NCBI GenBank assembly: GCA_902702965.1 | Contig: CACRXP010001323.1 | Span: forward strand, 22,205-86,204 | Source of the DNA: Spirometra erinaceieuropaei | Taxonomy: Eukaryota > Platyhelminthes > Cestoda > Diphyllobothriidea > Diphyllobothriidae | Direction: 5' to 3' | Length of the DNA stretch: 64,000 bases | Shown: positions 1-12,065 of the stretch, in pieces | Numbering within the stretch: position 1 is the first letter of the stretch | Layout of the letters: each line of letters opens with the position of its first letter | Made by a program: the position numbers and the translations under genes | Notes under the pieces: generated by a model | The model's input: only the letters and a program-made list of their open reading frames with translations | The model's database searches: none | What the model was told of the DNA's origin: nothing

Positions 1-1040
1 TGTCAACACCGTTCTAAGGACTCTCAGACATGACTCTACGCAGTCAATACTAACCTTGGCTTTGCCAGCGGCCACTGCCGCCTGACTCTTGCCTTTTAAC
101 ACAACTTGAAATTTGACGTGGCTTACAGACCGCACACCCTCACCAACTAGCCGCTACAAGTTGAGGGATAGAGTGCAAGTTGGCATTTTTTGGCTTAAAC
201 ACGAATCAGAACGTACTTTAGTGTATCATTTCGTCTGTTGCATTGCGGGCTACCTTTGATACTGAAACCTGTCTTAAAGAGATCAACTTGTGTCCCGAGA
301 ATGTCTGGACTGCTGTTGTTTTTCATGCCAAGTAACCTGTTCTCCCAAACTGACGCCTTGCTGTAGACTCTCCTTCTCACTGCTGTTGCCATGGCAGTAA
401 AACGCTCATCAATAAATCAGGAAAGATTGAGGGGGGGCGTTTGGCCAAAAAGACAGAATCGCAAGGAACTTGGTTGAGAGAATTTGAAGCGTGTCGAATA
501 CAAAGAGGTAAAAATTACCTAACTGTAGGGCTTTGGGAGTTTGTTGTGGGCAGCCATCGTGGCTATTCTGGCGTCAATGACCTCGAGGCCTCACCGCCTC
601 GAATTCATGCACCCCCTTGCAGTGAGCCGTTCCAGACAGGCTGACCTGAAGCCACTCGACCGACATCAGCCCGGGCATACCTCTACACGGTGGCAGCCCC
701 CTCCCCCCCTACCCATGCAAGCACAGCCTAAGCCAATGAGGCGTCACCCTCGGCAACTGCAGCACACACGGCCTGGACACCGCATGAACTTGGTCCACGG
801 GCCTACAAAAGCGAATGTCAGCACCTTTCCAAGGACTCTCAGGACGCAGTCAACAGAAGCCTTGGATTCGCCAGCGGCCACTACTGCCTCAGAGGACAAC
901 TCCGGGTTCTGTATACAAGAAAACCGTCATTATGGCGCCTTCCGTCTTCTCCTCAAACATGGGGTTTGGCCAGATGATTGTAGCCTTTTAAGTGCACATT
1001 CTCACCACTTAGTTGCTACACGGGAAATATAATCCGTGGT
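1..1040. repeat. interspersed repeat with internal direct duplication
   Basis: Positions 1-170 and about 816-1030 are diverged direct copies. Both begin TGTCA(A/G)CACC, share AAGGACTCTCAG, GCCAGCGGCCACT and later CTCACCA..TAG..GCTACA. The second copy is interrupted or expanded. The left copy begins at the window edge, so the unit probably extends leftward. The GC-rich stretch 560-830 between them holds an open frame that starts only at TTG and matches nothing I recognise. Confidence 0.55.
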
Positions 1041-2382
1041 TGTAACTTGACGAGGTGAAAGCATACTTCAGACAATTAGTCAGGCGGTTGTGGCCGGCAT
1101 CTGGTTCAATGGAGTAAAAGAGGAGGCCCAAATTCAAGGATGACCAAATGCTAGGAGGAGCCGGCAGATGGTGACTGGTTCTGTTATCCGGCCTTTCGTG
1201 GCGCACCGAACGGTTTTCAGTTGGAGTCGCACGATTAGGCCAGTGACAGCCTGGATCTCACTCTCGGTTGGCAAGTGGGAAGAACACGGTTTCTAACATG
1301 TCAATGAAAGCAGAAATTTTACCTTTAATGGCTGCCTCATAATCCAGTGTGTAAATCATCGCAGATCATCGGATATACTTATCAATGAAGGCCAGCTGCT
1401 GGGTTAAACGGTTTTAGCGACAGGATACTTGCCATATTTTGGTTAACGGGACTCAATAGGGCTTCGGGGCCTGCTTAGGGGTCGCCTACGAACTCACGGG
1501 GTAGGTGGGCCTTGGTCGAACGGGTTTAACCCTCAAGTTCTTCGAGAAGCTACACCAGATAAATTTCTTTGCTCATCTTCTCAAGTTGTTTATATGTTAT
1601 TCATGAACAACTCAAAAAGACCAGTAGTGATCTTACTGGAGACTGGAAGTTTTAGGTCGCGGAGATCCTAATCGTCAATGGAGATGACAGGCCCTTCTCC
1701 GAGCGCTGTAAGACTCCTTTTCCACGTGAGCCTCCGTACCCTGTGGGAGGGGCAAAATCAGGTCACAATGACAGTCAGACAAGTTTCCCAGACAAACCAT
1801 GTCGGTTCACCCTAGTATCGCCATCGCATTTGTTCAACCAGTAAACAGCTGAAGTCTTCAAATCAGTTAAATGATCGTTCACTGAAGCACGCTTGATATC
1901 TCACCAAAGCAACTCACCAGACACGAATGCGGACACTGCACTTCGCTCTCGCAAAACGCTCGCTAATTGTAACTCGCAACTCTCCTGCATCATAAATTAC
2001 CTCTCTGTTTCTCTCATCTTCTTGCGACGTTTTTGGAGCACAGTGCGCTCACAAAGGGAAATATTTCGTCTATTTTGGCTGTCTACATTTTGGGTCGTCC
2101 AACTTATTTCGCCAGGCAGACCTCATCGCTACCTGTAAACAATACCATCAAAACAACTGCGATATTCCGAGAACTGTGAATGAGTCATGGAATCGGTCGA
2201 GTGGTGAAGCTGCCGTTTCGCAGGGCTGGGCGGCGTTTTGTGCGTAAAATTGATCAAAGTTTGATATAACGGGCCGAATTAGTTGGCCTGGGGCTGATCG
2301 GTTTTCTTCCCTCTTTCGCTGCCTTGGTTTTCTGGTCGTTGTTTGTGGATGTTGGCGGTCTCCTGTGTTGTGTGGCGTCACA
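1041..2382. other. no recognisable feature
   Basis: Only short open frames (for example 1893-2138 +) without family motifs, splice-flanked exons or obvious repeats. I see nothing here that can be named. Confidence 0.5.
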
Positions 2383-2823
2383 TCAATGTGCATCGGATGC
2401 TCCCTTGTCCACCCTCTTTGGTGAATTATTCGATGGCCCGTGGCTACTCGGCATTTTTAAGCTCCGTGTGACCGTTTTGTCCTGGTCATGGCGTATGTAG
2501 TGACGCAGGACTTTATAGGGTTCAGGAAGGTCTAGATGTCCGTTTATGGAATTGGCATCTGAGTGCCAAGTCTCATGTATATGACGTTCTGTCCTTGATG
2601 TGCCCTGAGCTAAGGCAGTTACTCCTTGAAAGCCAAACCTGTGACCATTTTCTCCAATGGGAGTCGCAGGCGGTGAGTTGGGATCTAGTCTCCGAGTTGC
2701 CAGTTTGTGTTCTTGTAGGCGGGTCTGCAATTTCAGTCCGGTTTTCCCAAACTTGCTGCAGTTTCCATCATTACGACGTATTTGATAAACAACTTTTGAG
2801 GCAAGTTCAAAAAGGTTAGACAA
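2383..2823 (-). pseudogene. Penelope-like element GIY-YIG endonuclease fragment
   Basis: A 146-codon open frame resembles the C-terminal GIY-YIG domain of Penelope-like elements. The start VVYQIRRNDGNCSKF is followed by the LQTRLQEHKLATRR segment typical of the domain, then HETW and SINGHLDLP as in flatworm PLEs. The second catalytic tract reads KFGKTG instead of a Y-x-G form, so the active site is degenerate. There is no reverse transcriptase next to it and the frame begins at TTG, so this is a fragment. Its neighbour on the + strand is an inverted relative of the same sequence. Confidence 0.72.
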
Positions 2824-2904
2824 TTATCCGTGAAATTGAACAAATTGAGACCTGGCGACATTGTTCACAACCTTTCTTCCAAATCCATAACCAGCACACA
2901 ACTT

Positions 2905-3070
2905 GCAGTCCTGGGACGTGGAGTCACCTCAAGGGCAGAATTGCTTACACGTGAGACTTGACCCTCATGTGCCAATTCCATCACCGGTCATCTAAATCTT
3001 CCTGGATCCTATAAAGTCCTGCGTCACTACATACGCCAGGACGATCACAAGGGGCTTAAAAATACCGAGC
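2905..3070 (+). pseudogene. second PLE GIY-YIG fragment, inverted to its neighbour
   Basis: This stretch aligns with the reverse complement of about 2460-2640. TGCCAATTCCAT, CCTATAAAGTCCTGCGTCAC and TACATACGCCA occur in both, on opposite strands. Conceptual translation gives a CANSIT.HLNLP and SYKVLRHYIRQD equivalent of the minus-strand copy, broken by frameshifts. The two copies lie head to head. Confidence 0.7.
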
Positions 3071-3231
3071 AAACTCAAACTCTGGTAAATTTTTCGCATA
3101 AAAATCTCTTATAGTAGAGGGCTGCCCAAGTCCTCTGAAACGTCAGCCACACCCCTCCACTGCTTCGGTGAGCCATTCCCACATCTCAGATTATCGACCC
3201 GGGTCTTTTATATTTGCTAAACTGAGGTCAA

Positions 3232-3639
3232 TTGCGATATCTCATATGTGCTCGGCCACCATTTAATCGCGAGCTCTGTGTGATATTAAAGCGCAGACGT
3301 CTGATGACTACCTGGTCCACTGAACCACCTGTGGTCAGCGCAGACCAAGAGAACGTTCGTTATTTTCTGCATACATTCGTATTGACAGCGGACAGTTCAC
3401 ACGAGCAATTTCCCTCTGTCCCTAGCGGGACGGAATTACTGGCAGTAGGTCTTATGTGCCAGAGAGTTTCGTTGCCGTTTCAGGGTCCCATCAATCACGT
3501 GGGACATCTGCCTCTGATAAAGCATGAAGTCAACGTTGATGCGTTCCTTCTTACACAGCTGGCAACGCTAAAGCACGCATTTGCTGAGTGGTTAGATCAG
3601 CATGCTGTGGTGGTGAACACCCCAACGAGACGAAAATGA
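3232..3639 (+). other. unassigned 135-codon open frame
   Basis: An open frame starting at TTG; the first ATG lies about 23 codons in. There is no recognisable domain, signal peptide or membrane span. It sits between a PLE fragment and a fold-back element and may be chance or a decayed transposon piece. Confidence 0.2.
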
Positions 3640-3689
3640 CAATTGTTCAAGTTTTTAAATGCCCATTACCAGGGAGTAAACACTAGGTG

Positions 3690-4642
3690 CAGTTAGTGGG
3701 CTAACTCATGAAGTGTCAACCGAAATTCCGGAATGCGTTTTCGTTTCGAAAAGATTAATTAAATAGGGTTGGAAAACTAATCAGCCTGATATTTCAGTTA
3801 CGTTAGGTAGCCGGCTTTCGAAGGAACTTTCTTCCGGCTGCATGCAAAAACTACACTATGCAAATGGATTTTTCTCATTGATTTTCGATTCCCTAAAAGT
3901 CCAATTATATCTCATGGAAAACATGCATAAAAATATTCATTCTTTCTTTCGGTAGAAAAATACGTCTTCTTCTAATGTTATACTCGAAGAAGAGATATAA
4001 TTCGGTCTTAAAAAGTTTACAATTGTGAGACTTCTAAATACTGTGTAATGGCCGTTCACAAACTGTAATGCCTTTGCATTTACCAATGTTGCGTGTGAAG
4101 TTAGCAACGTGGCTTAAATCCACTGCTAAAGTTTATGAACCCTATTTGGTTCCCCCTTATTACTGCAGAGAAATTTGTGGTTATCCGTACGCGGAAAATA
4201 TACGGCTTGCAGCTTGGGAACCCTGAATCCAAGTGCGACGGTAGAGCGGGTTCAAAATTATTCGGGAATTGGAAAAGCTTTTGAAAACAGAATTCCACTC
4301 TTCCTTCGAGTATAAGCTTGGAAGAAGACGTGATTTTCAATCGAATAAGTAAAAGGGTCAATATTTTTATGCATGTTTCCCATGAAAGATAATTGAATTT
4401 TTAAGGTCATCGAAAATCAAGGATAAAAATTCCTGCTTCTTAAGTAGTCATTTTTTGCACGGTGTAGTTTTTGCATGCAATCGAAATAAGCTCATTCTAA
4501 AGCCGACACCCTGAGGTAACTGAATCATTATAGGATTATGCTGCTTGAGGATTAGTTTGACAACCCTACTTAGTTAATCTTTTCGAGACGAGAACGCATT
4601 TTGAAATTTCGATTGACATTTCACAAGTTAGCCCACCTACTG
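3690..4642. mobile_element. fold-back element, copy A (long palindrome)
   Basis: The left end has GTGGGCTAACTCATGAAGTG and AAAAGATTAATTAAATAGGG. The right end carries the reverse complement (AACCCTACTTAGTTAATCTTTTCG, CAAGTTAGCCCACC). The arms, about 365 bp each, remain complementary almost to the centre. A loop of about 250 bp lies in the opposite orientation to the loop in copies B, D and I. The ends read CAGT...ACTG, but the flanks are TG/CA, not TA. There is no transposase; the open frame inside (4101-4361) is an accident of the arm and loop. Confidence 0.85.
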
Positions 4643-5500
4643 CAAGTACCGCCAGCTGGCCATCGCATCGGACTTGGAGTAAATACTAGTGGCATTCGCC
4701 TCAGGGCTGTAAACAATTTCACATTCCCAAGAATTATCTTCGCTAGAAACATCAAGATTAATGATCAAATGCCGACTCACATCTCCAAAATCATTCAGAA
4801 CCTCCACACGCGGTAACAATAGATCCACAATTGGCATGCAGTTCATCCTGCCCGAGTACCTACGTGTCCCAAGTACCAAATTTGTGTCAGAAAAGCGGAT
4901 ACATTCACCCCACGGAAGAAAAGGACGTTCAGAGCCTGGAAAAGATGGACGTCCGCAGTATCATCTTAGACTCAGATTGGGCGCGATGGCGGACAATGAG
5001 TAGTATTAAAAGTAACCAGTTGATGTTGGGCTCGATACACATGTGCGCACACAAGAACAACCAAAGAAATTTGTAGCGCTTCAAGCGATATTAAACCTCC
5101 GGCCTCGGACAACCACGCTGCGCTGACAGTCATGTGATCACGACCCCCGAGCGCCAGAACGTGAGCACAGTCAGCTGCGAGGATAGCCAATCATAGGCAC
5201 CCACAAACTCCACTATCAGCCAATCAACTGACCAGGCTGACATTGACTGAATCTGGTTTGAAGCTTGATCGTTCACGCAATCGCCATGGTGGGCTTTGCA
5301 ATGCGCTCTTCAATATTTCGGAGGATAAATATGCCCTGCGTATCCGTTGCGGAACGCACTGCAAAGTCCACCATGGCAACTGCAGATAAGAAAGGCTTAT
5401 TTATAAGACTGTCTTTTCAAGCGGACGCAGCAAACGACCCAATAAGACGAGGTCTGGAGACGGCGGTCATTAGCGCTTTCCCGGGGTGAATTTACGCGCG
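4643..5500. other. no recognised gene
   Basis: Short overlapping frames on both strands between a fold-back element and a PLE fragment. None has family motifs. Some may be decayed LINE sequence, but I cannot show it. Confidence 0.4.
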
Positions 5501-5523
5501 GGATGTAAAGACCGACTAACATT

Positions 5524-5900
5524 TCAGGCTACATCGATGTGTATTTACCCTTTGACTTGCTCCTGTGGAGCGGGATACATTGGCCGTACAAAGAGGTGCC
5601 TGGAAAAGACAGTACGTGAACACATACCGGCCTGATTTGGCAGAGCTGAAAATAAACTGATTTTGAGTTCTATTCTAGCTTATCTTGTCGATACGAATCA
5701 CTCAGTCGATGTCAAAGAAGTCTTTCAGGTTGTCTACCGGACACCAGCAAACATCTTTAAAGGCTTACACCAACGGGTGCTAGCTATAGCAGAGGTAGTG
5801 GCAATGCGGCTAGCGAATCCAGTGTAACGTTTTCAAAAGACGTTGACACAGACGTCGGTCTTCCGTGGCCAAAGCCCACGCCCTGCCATTGTAACCTGGC
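5524..5900 (+). pseudogene. PLE GIY-YIG endonuclease fragment
   Basis: Translation gives a LTCSCGAGYIGRTKR tract followed by VREHIPA, a stop, then ILAYLVDTNHSVDVKE, FQVVYRTPA and ANPV. The same order is found in the minus-strand copy at 59191-59613. The CGAGYIG tract is the second half of the GIY-YIG motif. At least two nonsense codons interrupt it (after REHIPA and after ANPV). No RT domain precedes it. Confidence 0.75.
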
Positions 5901-5934
5901 CGAGATTGGACAAGTTAGCGAGGAGCTTGTTCCG

Positions 5935-6275
5935 CTTAAAAAAAATTCATACACGGGTCACCACTACACCCACCTCAGGACGCTGATAGCCTTCGTCGTT
6001 TGCGATGCGAAAGGTTGACGAGTAATCGTTATGTGCCAGTTTCGAGCTGCAACTAAAGGGAAGGGAGTGCTTAGGTGAACCTGTAATCACTCCACCTTAC
6101 CAGTAGGGTGTGCCGGTGTGAAATTAGAGTTGGACATGGCAGAGGCAGCTCAAGTCTGTCGCCCCATAAACAAATTTACGCACAAGTCACCACCACGCCC
6201 AGCCCCGGACATTGATGAACCTTGTCATTTGTGATAATCAGTGTTTCACACGTTAAACTTTCTCCCCCCCCCCCT
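5935..6275. repeat. two-unit diverged tandem duplication, offset about 233 bp
   Basis: The stretch from 5940 (AAAAATTCATACACGGGTCACC, then CACCCACCTCAGGACGCTGATA) recurs from about 6173 (ACAAATTTACGCACAAGTCACC, then CGCCCAGCCCCGGACATTGATG). It continues with TCGTCGTTTGCGAT against TTGTCATTTGTGAT. An 11-base C run follows at about 6267. Confidence 0.55.
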
Positions 6276-6880
6276 TCCCCGGAGTGGTTGAATGGTAGCT
6301 ACCAGGACAGGTGCTGGTGGTAAATATCGCCATCTACTGCCCTGCCGCCATATCGGTCCTGGCAAATTCACTGGCATATCTGGTGCTGAGATCAACCGTG
6401 TTCCAACACAAAAACTGGTCATTGAAAACAGCCCAGTTCCCCAAATTCTACCGTTCTTTCACTGTGGGTGTTGGGGGTGTTCTGTAGCACCAAGGGCACT
6501 TCTGACAGGCGTAGGTGTTGACAAAATCCCGGCGAGCTATTGCGCTGTTTGTTATATTTAAGTTAGATGTCCCTGCCATCAAGCAAGGTTTACGCTGAAT
6601 GAGCGCTGGACTTGCGAATACAAGTTGCCAGCTGGTGACGCAAATCAGTGACTTGCTAACCAGAACCGCTGCCGTTATCTTGGGATTCGCAAAAAATGCG
6701 ACCTCGGGATTAACATGTGAGGCGTCCTGAAAGAGGCAGTGGATATCTCGACTGCAGCCGCAGGCTGGGACGTCTTATAACAGCTCATTGGACTGCCAAA
6801 TTCCACCTCTTTCGTGCAGCACAAGGCGCTAAGTAAGCCCCTAATAGGGTATCATTTATCAGAGGCCAAATTACAATTCG
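6276..6880. other. no recognised gene
   Basis: Contains an 89-codon frame (6292-6561 +) with no known motif. Nothing else stands out. Confidence 0.4.
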
Positions 6881-7673
6881 ACCGTAGTTTTTGCTGGTGT
6901 CTACCATGCGCTCCACAACGGGGTGGGAGCAGGGACGATGACTTGAGAGCAACTGTGATAGCAATTATGGTAGACTTGCGCGGGATCCATCGCGCTCGCT
7001 CGCATGTAGTCATGACGGCGCTAAGAAGACTGGGATGAGGGAGAACGCAGGTAGATGGCACGGTGAAATCTCGCACCTAGGCGTGCTACCGGTCCACCGG
7101 GTAGGACTGACTGGGATTTTATACATCAAGAAGAAGAAGAGGAGGAGCGACTCGGATTCCAACTGAGTGAGTGTGTTACAAAGTTCACCTACACGATCAG
7201 CTGCCGCATGTGCACACACACACCAGCATAACACACATAGGGGACAGGCAGCTTGGACCGTGGATGTGTTAGAGTGTGATTAAGACGGAGCCATCGTAGC
7301 CCGACCCTCAGTCGGCCACTCAACGCACAGATACACACAGCTGGGCTGACTGCGAAGTCTGATTTAAAGCATCAGTTGGAAATCATTCAACCCACAGATT
7401 CTGGCGCACTGTGGCAGCCTCAGGCACGTAAAATTAACTCGATCTCACTCTACCCTATCCTGTGCACCGGGCCAGTCAACTAACCAATGTAGAGATAGCG
7501 AGAGATGGCTGGTAGAGCTACGAATAGCCTTTCTGCGCGTGCCACAGACGCGACCCCTCTCGCCATACGTACACACCAGGCTCCCACACAGAGGGCAGAC
7601 TGCCCAGATCTCACATATAATAGAGGCGTCACACGGAGAGGCAGCTGAAGAACGCCCTTCTCACACACACACA
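6880..7673. repeat. CA-rich interspersed repeat, copy 1
   Basis: Shares GGGAGCAGGGACGATGACTT, GTAGACTTGCG and GAACGCAGGTAGATGGC..GG with 14750-14910. Short CA runs lie nearby (7210-7222, 7664-7674). The strings are too diverged for coding, and the class of repeat is unknown. Confidence 0.5.
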
Positions 7674-8662
7674 CAGTAGGTATGCCAACATGGAATTTTA
7701 GTCGAAACTCTGAAGTGCACTTTCGACTTGAAAAGACTGCCTACGTAGGGTTGTAATATTAGTCACTGGGCAGCATAATCCTATGATATCTCAGTTACTT
7801 CGGGACGCCAGCCTTTGAACGAACTTCTTTCAAGCTGCCTGCAAGAACTACACCCTGTAGAAAATGACTACTTAAATAGCAAAAATTTTTCGCATTGCGA
7901 TTCGATGTACTTATAAATTCAAATATATTTCATAGAAAACGGGATAAAGTATTAATTCTTTTACTCATTTGGAAGAGCACTACGCCTCGTTTAAATCCTA
8001 TACTTAGAAAAAGGGTATGATGAGGGTTTAAAAACGTTTCTAATTCCTGAATAATTCTGAGCTCGGCCTGTCGTTACGCGTGCATTCAGGGTTTTCAAAC
8101 TGCAAGCTGCATATTTGCCGTGTAAGGAAGATCATACATTTCTAACCGCTAGTGAAAGGAGACTGTATGTCGTTCATATGATTCACCAGTCGATTCGAGC
8201 CATATTGTAGACTTATCAAGCAACATTAGTGAACGTAGAGACACGATATTTCACGAGCGGGCTTTTCACAGTCTTAAAAAAATATAAAAATTATAAACTT
8301 TTTGAAACCTACTTATACCCTTCCCTCGGGCAAAAAATTTAAAGAAAACGTAATTTTCTTCCGAGTGAGGAAACGATGTAGTACTTTTGTCCATATTTTC
8401 TAAGAGATATATTTTTATTTAAAATTACATCGAAACGCAATGCGAAAATTCTTAATACTTAAGTTGTCATTTTCTACAGGATGTAGCTATTGCAGGCATC
8501 CCAAAAGGAGTTCGTTCATAAGCTGGCGTCCCAAAATAACTGAAATGTCATAGAATTATGCTGCATGATTATTAATTTCACAACTCTACTCAATTAATCT
8601 TTTCGAGTCGAAAACGTATGCCAGAAATTCGGTTAACATTTCATGAGTTAACACACCTTCCA
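7674..8662. mobile_element. fold-back element, copy B
   Basis: The left end is CAGTAGGTATGCC; the right end is TTTCATGAGTTAACACACC...CCA followed by TA. The arms share the family blocks (AAAATGACTACTTAA, ATTTCATAGAAAAC and their inverted counterparts). The loop at about 8050-8260 has the same orientation as in copy I. The left TA is obscured because the element abuts a CA microsatellite. It is non-coding. Confidence 0.8.
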
Positions 8663-9020
8663 TATGGGAAAGGGGCTTGCGTAGTGATATTCGAGGTGCT
8701 TTGTGTGCAACGCATGTGTTGATCGGGAAGTGTGTAGTGATGTGTTAACGTCTGCAGTGATTTGCCGCAGATTCTCATGGAGGCCCATGGGACCACTAAG
8801 GCCCATGCGACGACTGAATGTGCTAGAGCAATTCAGACAGTTGAGGTAGTGGCAGCGGGTGTATGTTGGTGCTCCAGGTACTGATTCGCCAATCTCCACG
8901 CGATGAATTCGTTAGGGACACGCCAGGTCGGATGCGAGACGTGTACGTACAATGTCAACGAAAGTGGATTTCGCGGTATAGTTGCGGTGTTGTCGGTGTT
9001 ACAGGATTTGAGCGAGTTCA
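8640..9020 (-). pseudogene. RTE-clade LINE ORF tail with C2H2-like fingers
   Basis: Minus-strand translation gives VEIGESVPGAPTYTR, then a CLNCSSTF...MGLSG..GLHENLR segment. This is a diverged zinc-finger tail like that seen in flatworm RTE elements of this type; the intact RTE at the right end of the window has CPRCQRTF..IGLVGHLR. One stop lies between the two finger-like units. No EN or RT is adjacent, so this is a 3'-end relic. Confidence 0.6.
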
Positions 9021-9258
9021 ATCAGTCGATATCTCGCAATATGTTTGGATGACCTGTCTTTTAGTGTGGCCTGTCATCGGGGACGGATTTTGTCCAGGAC
9101 AACTGCATGATCCGTACGAATGGCTCGTGAACACAAAACTTGGTTGTCTACACTTAGGAGAAGAGAATGGTAACTCTGGGAGAACAGAGCTTAAACGCAT
9201 ATTTAGCCCTGGGCATGGGAGAAGACGAGACGGCTGAGCTAATGCTACCATCAAAATA

Positions 9259-10104
9259 CAGTAGGTCGGCTAACTCATGAAATGTCAACCGAAATTTCGA
9301 AATGCGTTTTCGTTTCGAAAAGATTAATTAAGTAGGGTTGTAAAATCGATCATCATGCAGCATAATTCTATAACGAGCCAGTTACCTCAGGGTGTCGGCT
9401 TTCGGATGAACATATTTTCGTCAGCATGCAAGATTTCTGTTCTGCAAAAAATGACTACTTAATTAGCATTTAATTCTGTCATTGATTTTCGATGTCCTTA
9501 AATATTCAGTTATATTTCATGGAAAACATGTATAAGTATATTCATTATTTTGCCTATTCGGTAGAAAATTACGTATTCTTCCAATTTTATACTCAAAAGA
9601 AGATTTTCTCCTCGAAAGAGTATAATTCGATTTTAAAAAACGTTTCTACTTCCCCAGTATTATTGTTAACTTTGCAGATGCAGATGCGTGATGTTTTATG
9701 AACGGCCATTTCACGGTATTAAAATGTTACAATTAGAAGTTTTTTAAAACCGAATTATACTCTTCTTTCGAGTAGAAAATCGGAAGAATAGGCAATTATC
9801 TACCGAATAAGCAAAATAATGAATATTCTTATGCATGTTTTTCATGAAATAAAATTGAATTTTCAAGGACACCAAAAATCAACGAGAACATTTCGTGCTA
9901 ATTAAGTAGTCATTTTTGCAGAGTAGAGTTCCTGCATACAGTCGGAAATAGGTTCATTCGAAAGCCGACACCCTGAGGTAACTGATTAATTATAGAATTA
10001 TGCTGCAAGATGATCAGCTTTACAAACCTACTTAAGTAATCTTTTCGAGGCGAGAACGCATTTCTGAATTTGGGTTTACATTTCATGAGTTAGCGCACTT
10101 ACTG
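9259..10104. mobile_element. fold-back element, copy C (loop-deleted)
   Basis: At 846 bp this is the shortest complete copy. CAGTAGGTCGGCTAACTCAT opens it after TA, and ATGAGTTAGCGCACTTACTG closes it before CA. The arms match block for block, for example GCAGCATAATTCTATAA, GTTACCTCAGGGTGTCGGC and their inverse. The loop is reduced to about 70 bp around 9650-9720. Confidence 0.88.
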
Positions 10105-10860
10105 CAGAAATAAAACACAACTTACTCAGCTGTCCAAAAGGCGTTGGCGCCGGACAGGCAATCGGACGACGCCGTAAGAACAACAAAACAAATTTTTGAT
10201 ACGGCTCACCTCGGGTACCGGTGACAGACGTCCAAGTATAATGCATCAAATTTTACAGGTAACTGAAGCACCCTTCACATAAGTCACATAAAACAGAGGG
10301 TAATTTGTACACAACGTTTGAGGAAAGGTTTGCGCGTGAGCTCAAGAGGGTCTGCGCCTCTAGGTTCATGTCGCCTACTGCCTCTCATCTGGATAAAATA
10401 AGCCTTCTGAAGATCTGTGTTCGCACGAAACGTCTAATTGGCTCTATTATTTCACCTCATGAGCTTAAATATAAACGGGATCAACACCATCCATTTGTGA
10501 AGCGTCCTGCTCATGCACTGTGGTTAAATGGAACCGTCCATCTGGAAGGTAAGGAAACTCACGATGTTTCACAACTGCGGGTCTGCGGAGCATGCTGACT
10601 ATCTGAGTTCCACAACAGTTAACCGTTTCAAGACGCAGAAAAGTGAGGTCTGTTGAACTGATAAGGGGAAGCGGGTCTTCACACAGACAGAGACTACAGT
10701 GATGTGGTTTGCTCCCTTAAGTTGGCATGATGTTATTTCATTATGCTTGGAGGTTAGCCGAATGATCTCGACACCAGGCACAGCAAGTTCGATTGTGTGA
10801 ACCTAACCGCAAGTGTGGCTGTAGTATTAATTCTGAGATTGCAGTATACATGTAGATTAA
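10105..10860. other. no recognised gene
   Basis: A 97-codon frame at 10305-10598 (+) begins at TTG and has no family motif. The rest is featureless. Confidence 0.35.
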
Positions 10861-10870
10861 GATCTTGATC

Positions 10871-11365
10871 ATGGCAGAGCAGAAATGCTCAGAGCAGATC
10901 GGCGAACCCTCCTCACCGTCGCCACCGAATGTTCCATCTGGCAGCCCCCAGCGCAGGGGCTCGCAGCTGGACCTGTAGATAGTTAACCAACTGCCTCTAC
11001 GTCAAATATCAAGTACTCCATCATCGAGTGTTCGCGCCTACCTGACGGAGGACAGCAAAAGTTCTGAACGGACATTCCGGACTCTCGTGTCTTCGTCAAC
11101 CACAGTCACCCGCTCTTGCCTCCTGTTACCGCCGCTCGCGACAGGCTTTAGTGCAGAGACTGGCTCAACCAGTCCTTTGACCTCTCCAACAAGTTCTTAC
11201 CAGGTTGGGTCAACAGAAACAACCACTAGCATCACACTGAGGTTCGTAGCAGATCAGTGCAGAGAAAATACGTCTTCTCAGTACGTGCGCGCGGCCTCAA
11301 TACAACGTATGTCTTTTGAATGTATAGCAATTCTAGAAAGCCGTTCTTCGGGAATACGTACTTAA
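10871..11365 (+). other. GC-rich candidate exon or 5' region
   Basis: An ATG at 10871 in good context opens a 35-codon Ser/Pro-rich frame (MAEQKCSEQIGEPSSPS...). A Ser/Thr-rich open frame follows from about 11087 to 11365. Base composition is clearly richer in GC than the AT-rich DNA on both sides. This could be a first exon, a 5' UTR or an old repeat. No homology is recognised. Confidence 0.25.
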
Positions 11366-11586
11366 TAGATCTAAAGGGTCACATTTTATCAGCAAAATAC
11401 TTATATTTAGTTGCAAAAGAAGCGCAAGTTTGATGTTTTCGAAGAAATTTGAGTATTTTTTTCTGCTATTTAGACAAATCTGGATTTAAACTGTCATTTA
11501 ATTATTAACCTATTTGTTTTACTGAGGCTGACACTGAACTTACTGTTAAACGCAATTCTTAATTTTCTTTCGAAAACAGAGGTGAC

Positions 11587-11708
11587 ATGTATCAATCATT
11601 CATGGACAAAGAGGTTATCGAGGTGCTTGCTATTGCCGGAATAATTTTGGCGTCGATTGTGATCGTATATCCGATTTTGAATTGTCTCCTGTGTCCCGTG
11701 ATTAACAG
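11587..11708 (+). CDS. candidate exon 1 of a small single-pass membrane protein (gene A)
   Basis: The ATG at 11587 opens MYQSFMDKEVIEV followed by a strongly hydrophobic span, about residues 14-37 (LAIAGIILASIVIVYPILN), ending CLLCPVINR. The frame reaches a splice-donor match AG|GTCAGT at 11708/11709, leaving a phase-2 end. Read without splicing it would end at TAG 11764-11766 (59 residues). A polypyrimidine-AG at 11956-11965 (CTTTCCGTTCTCCAG) joins in frame to 33 more codons ending at TGA 12063, but the intervening DNA contains the assembly gap. The design resembles the genes at 24692-23950 and 34708-34962. No sequence homology to a named protein is recognised, and the function is unknown. 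Confidence 0.4.
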
Positions 11709-11812
11709 GTCAGTTGTAACAGAGTATTTTAATCCGAGGGAATTTCATACTTCTCATGACCTCTAGTTTTCGAACAATATTTGCAAAACAAAACATCAGT
11801 TTGCACAGTCAG

Positions 11813-11900
11813 NNNNNNNNNNNNNNNNNNNNNNNNNNNNNNNNNNNNNNNNNNNNNNNNNNNNNNNNNNNNNNNNNNNNNNNNNNNNNNNNNNNNNNNN
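11813..11900. other. assembly gap (88 N)
   Basis: A run of N. It falls inside the possible intron of the small membrane-protein gene starting at 11587, so that gene model cannot be completed. Confidence 1.
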
Positions 11901-12065
11901 TCTTCAAGGTGTATTCCTGCATAAAGGGAAACTGTTGGCTTTGATCAAAGCTTTCCGTTCTCCAGTAATGTCGCGCTCGGCCAATCTTTTCACCCACTTC
12001 TGGGCTTTCAAACCCACACGCTGCGTGCTTTTCATGCAAAGCTAGTCATATACGCCACTAGATGA

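Noticed and set aside
541..1032. 163-codon plus-strand frame
   Set aside because: Begins at TTG, overlaps a diverged direct repeat and has no recognisable domain.
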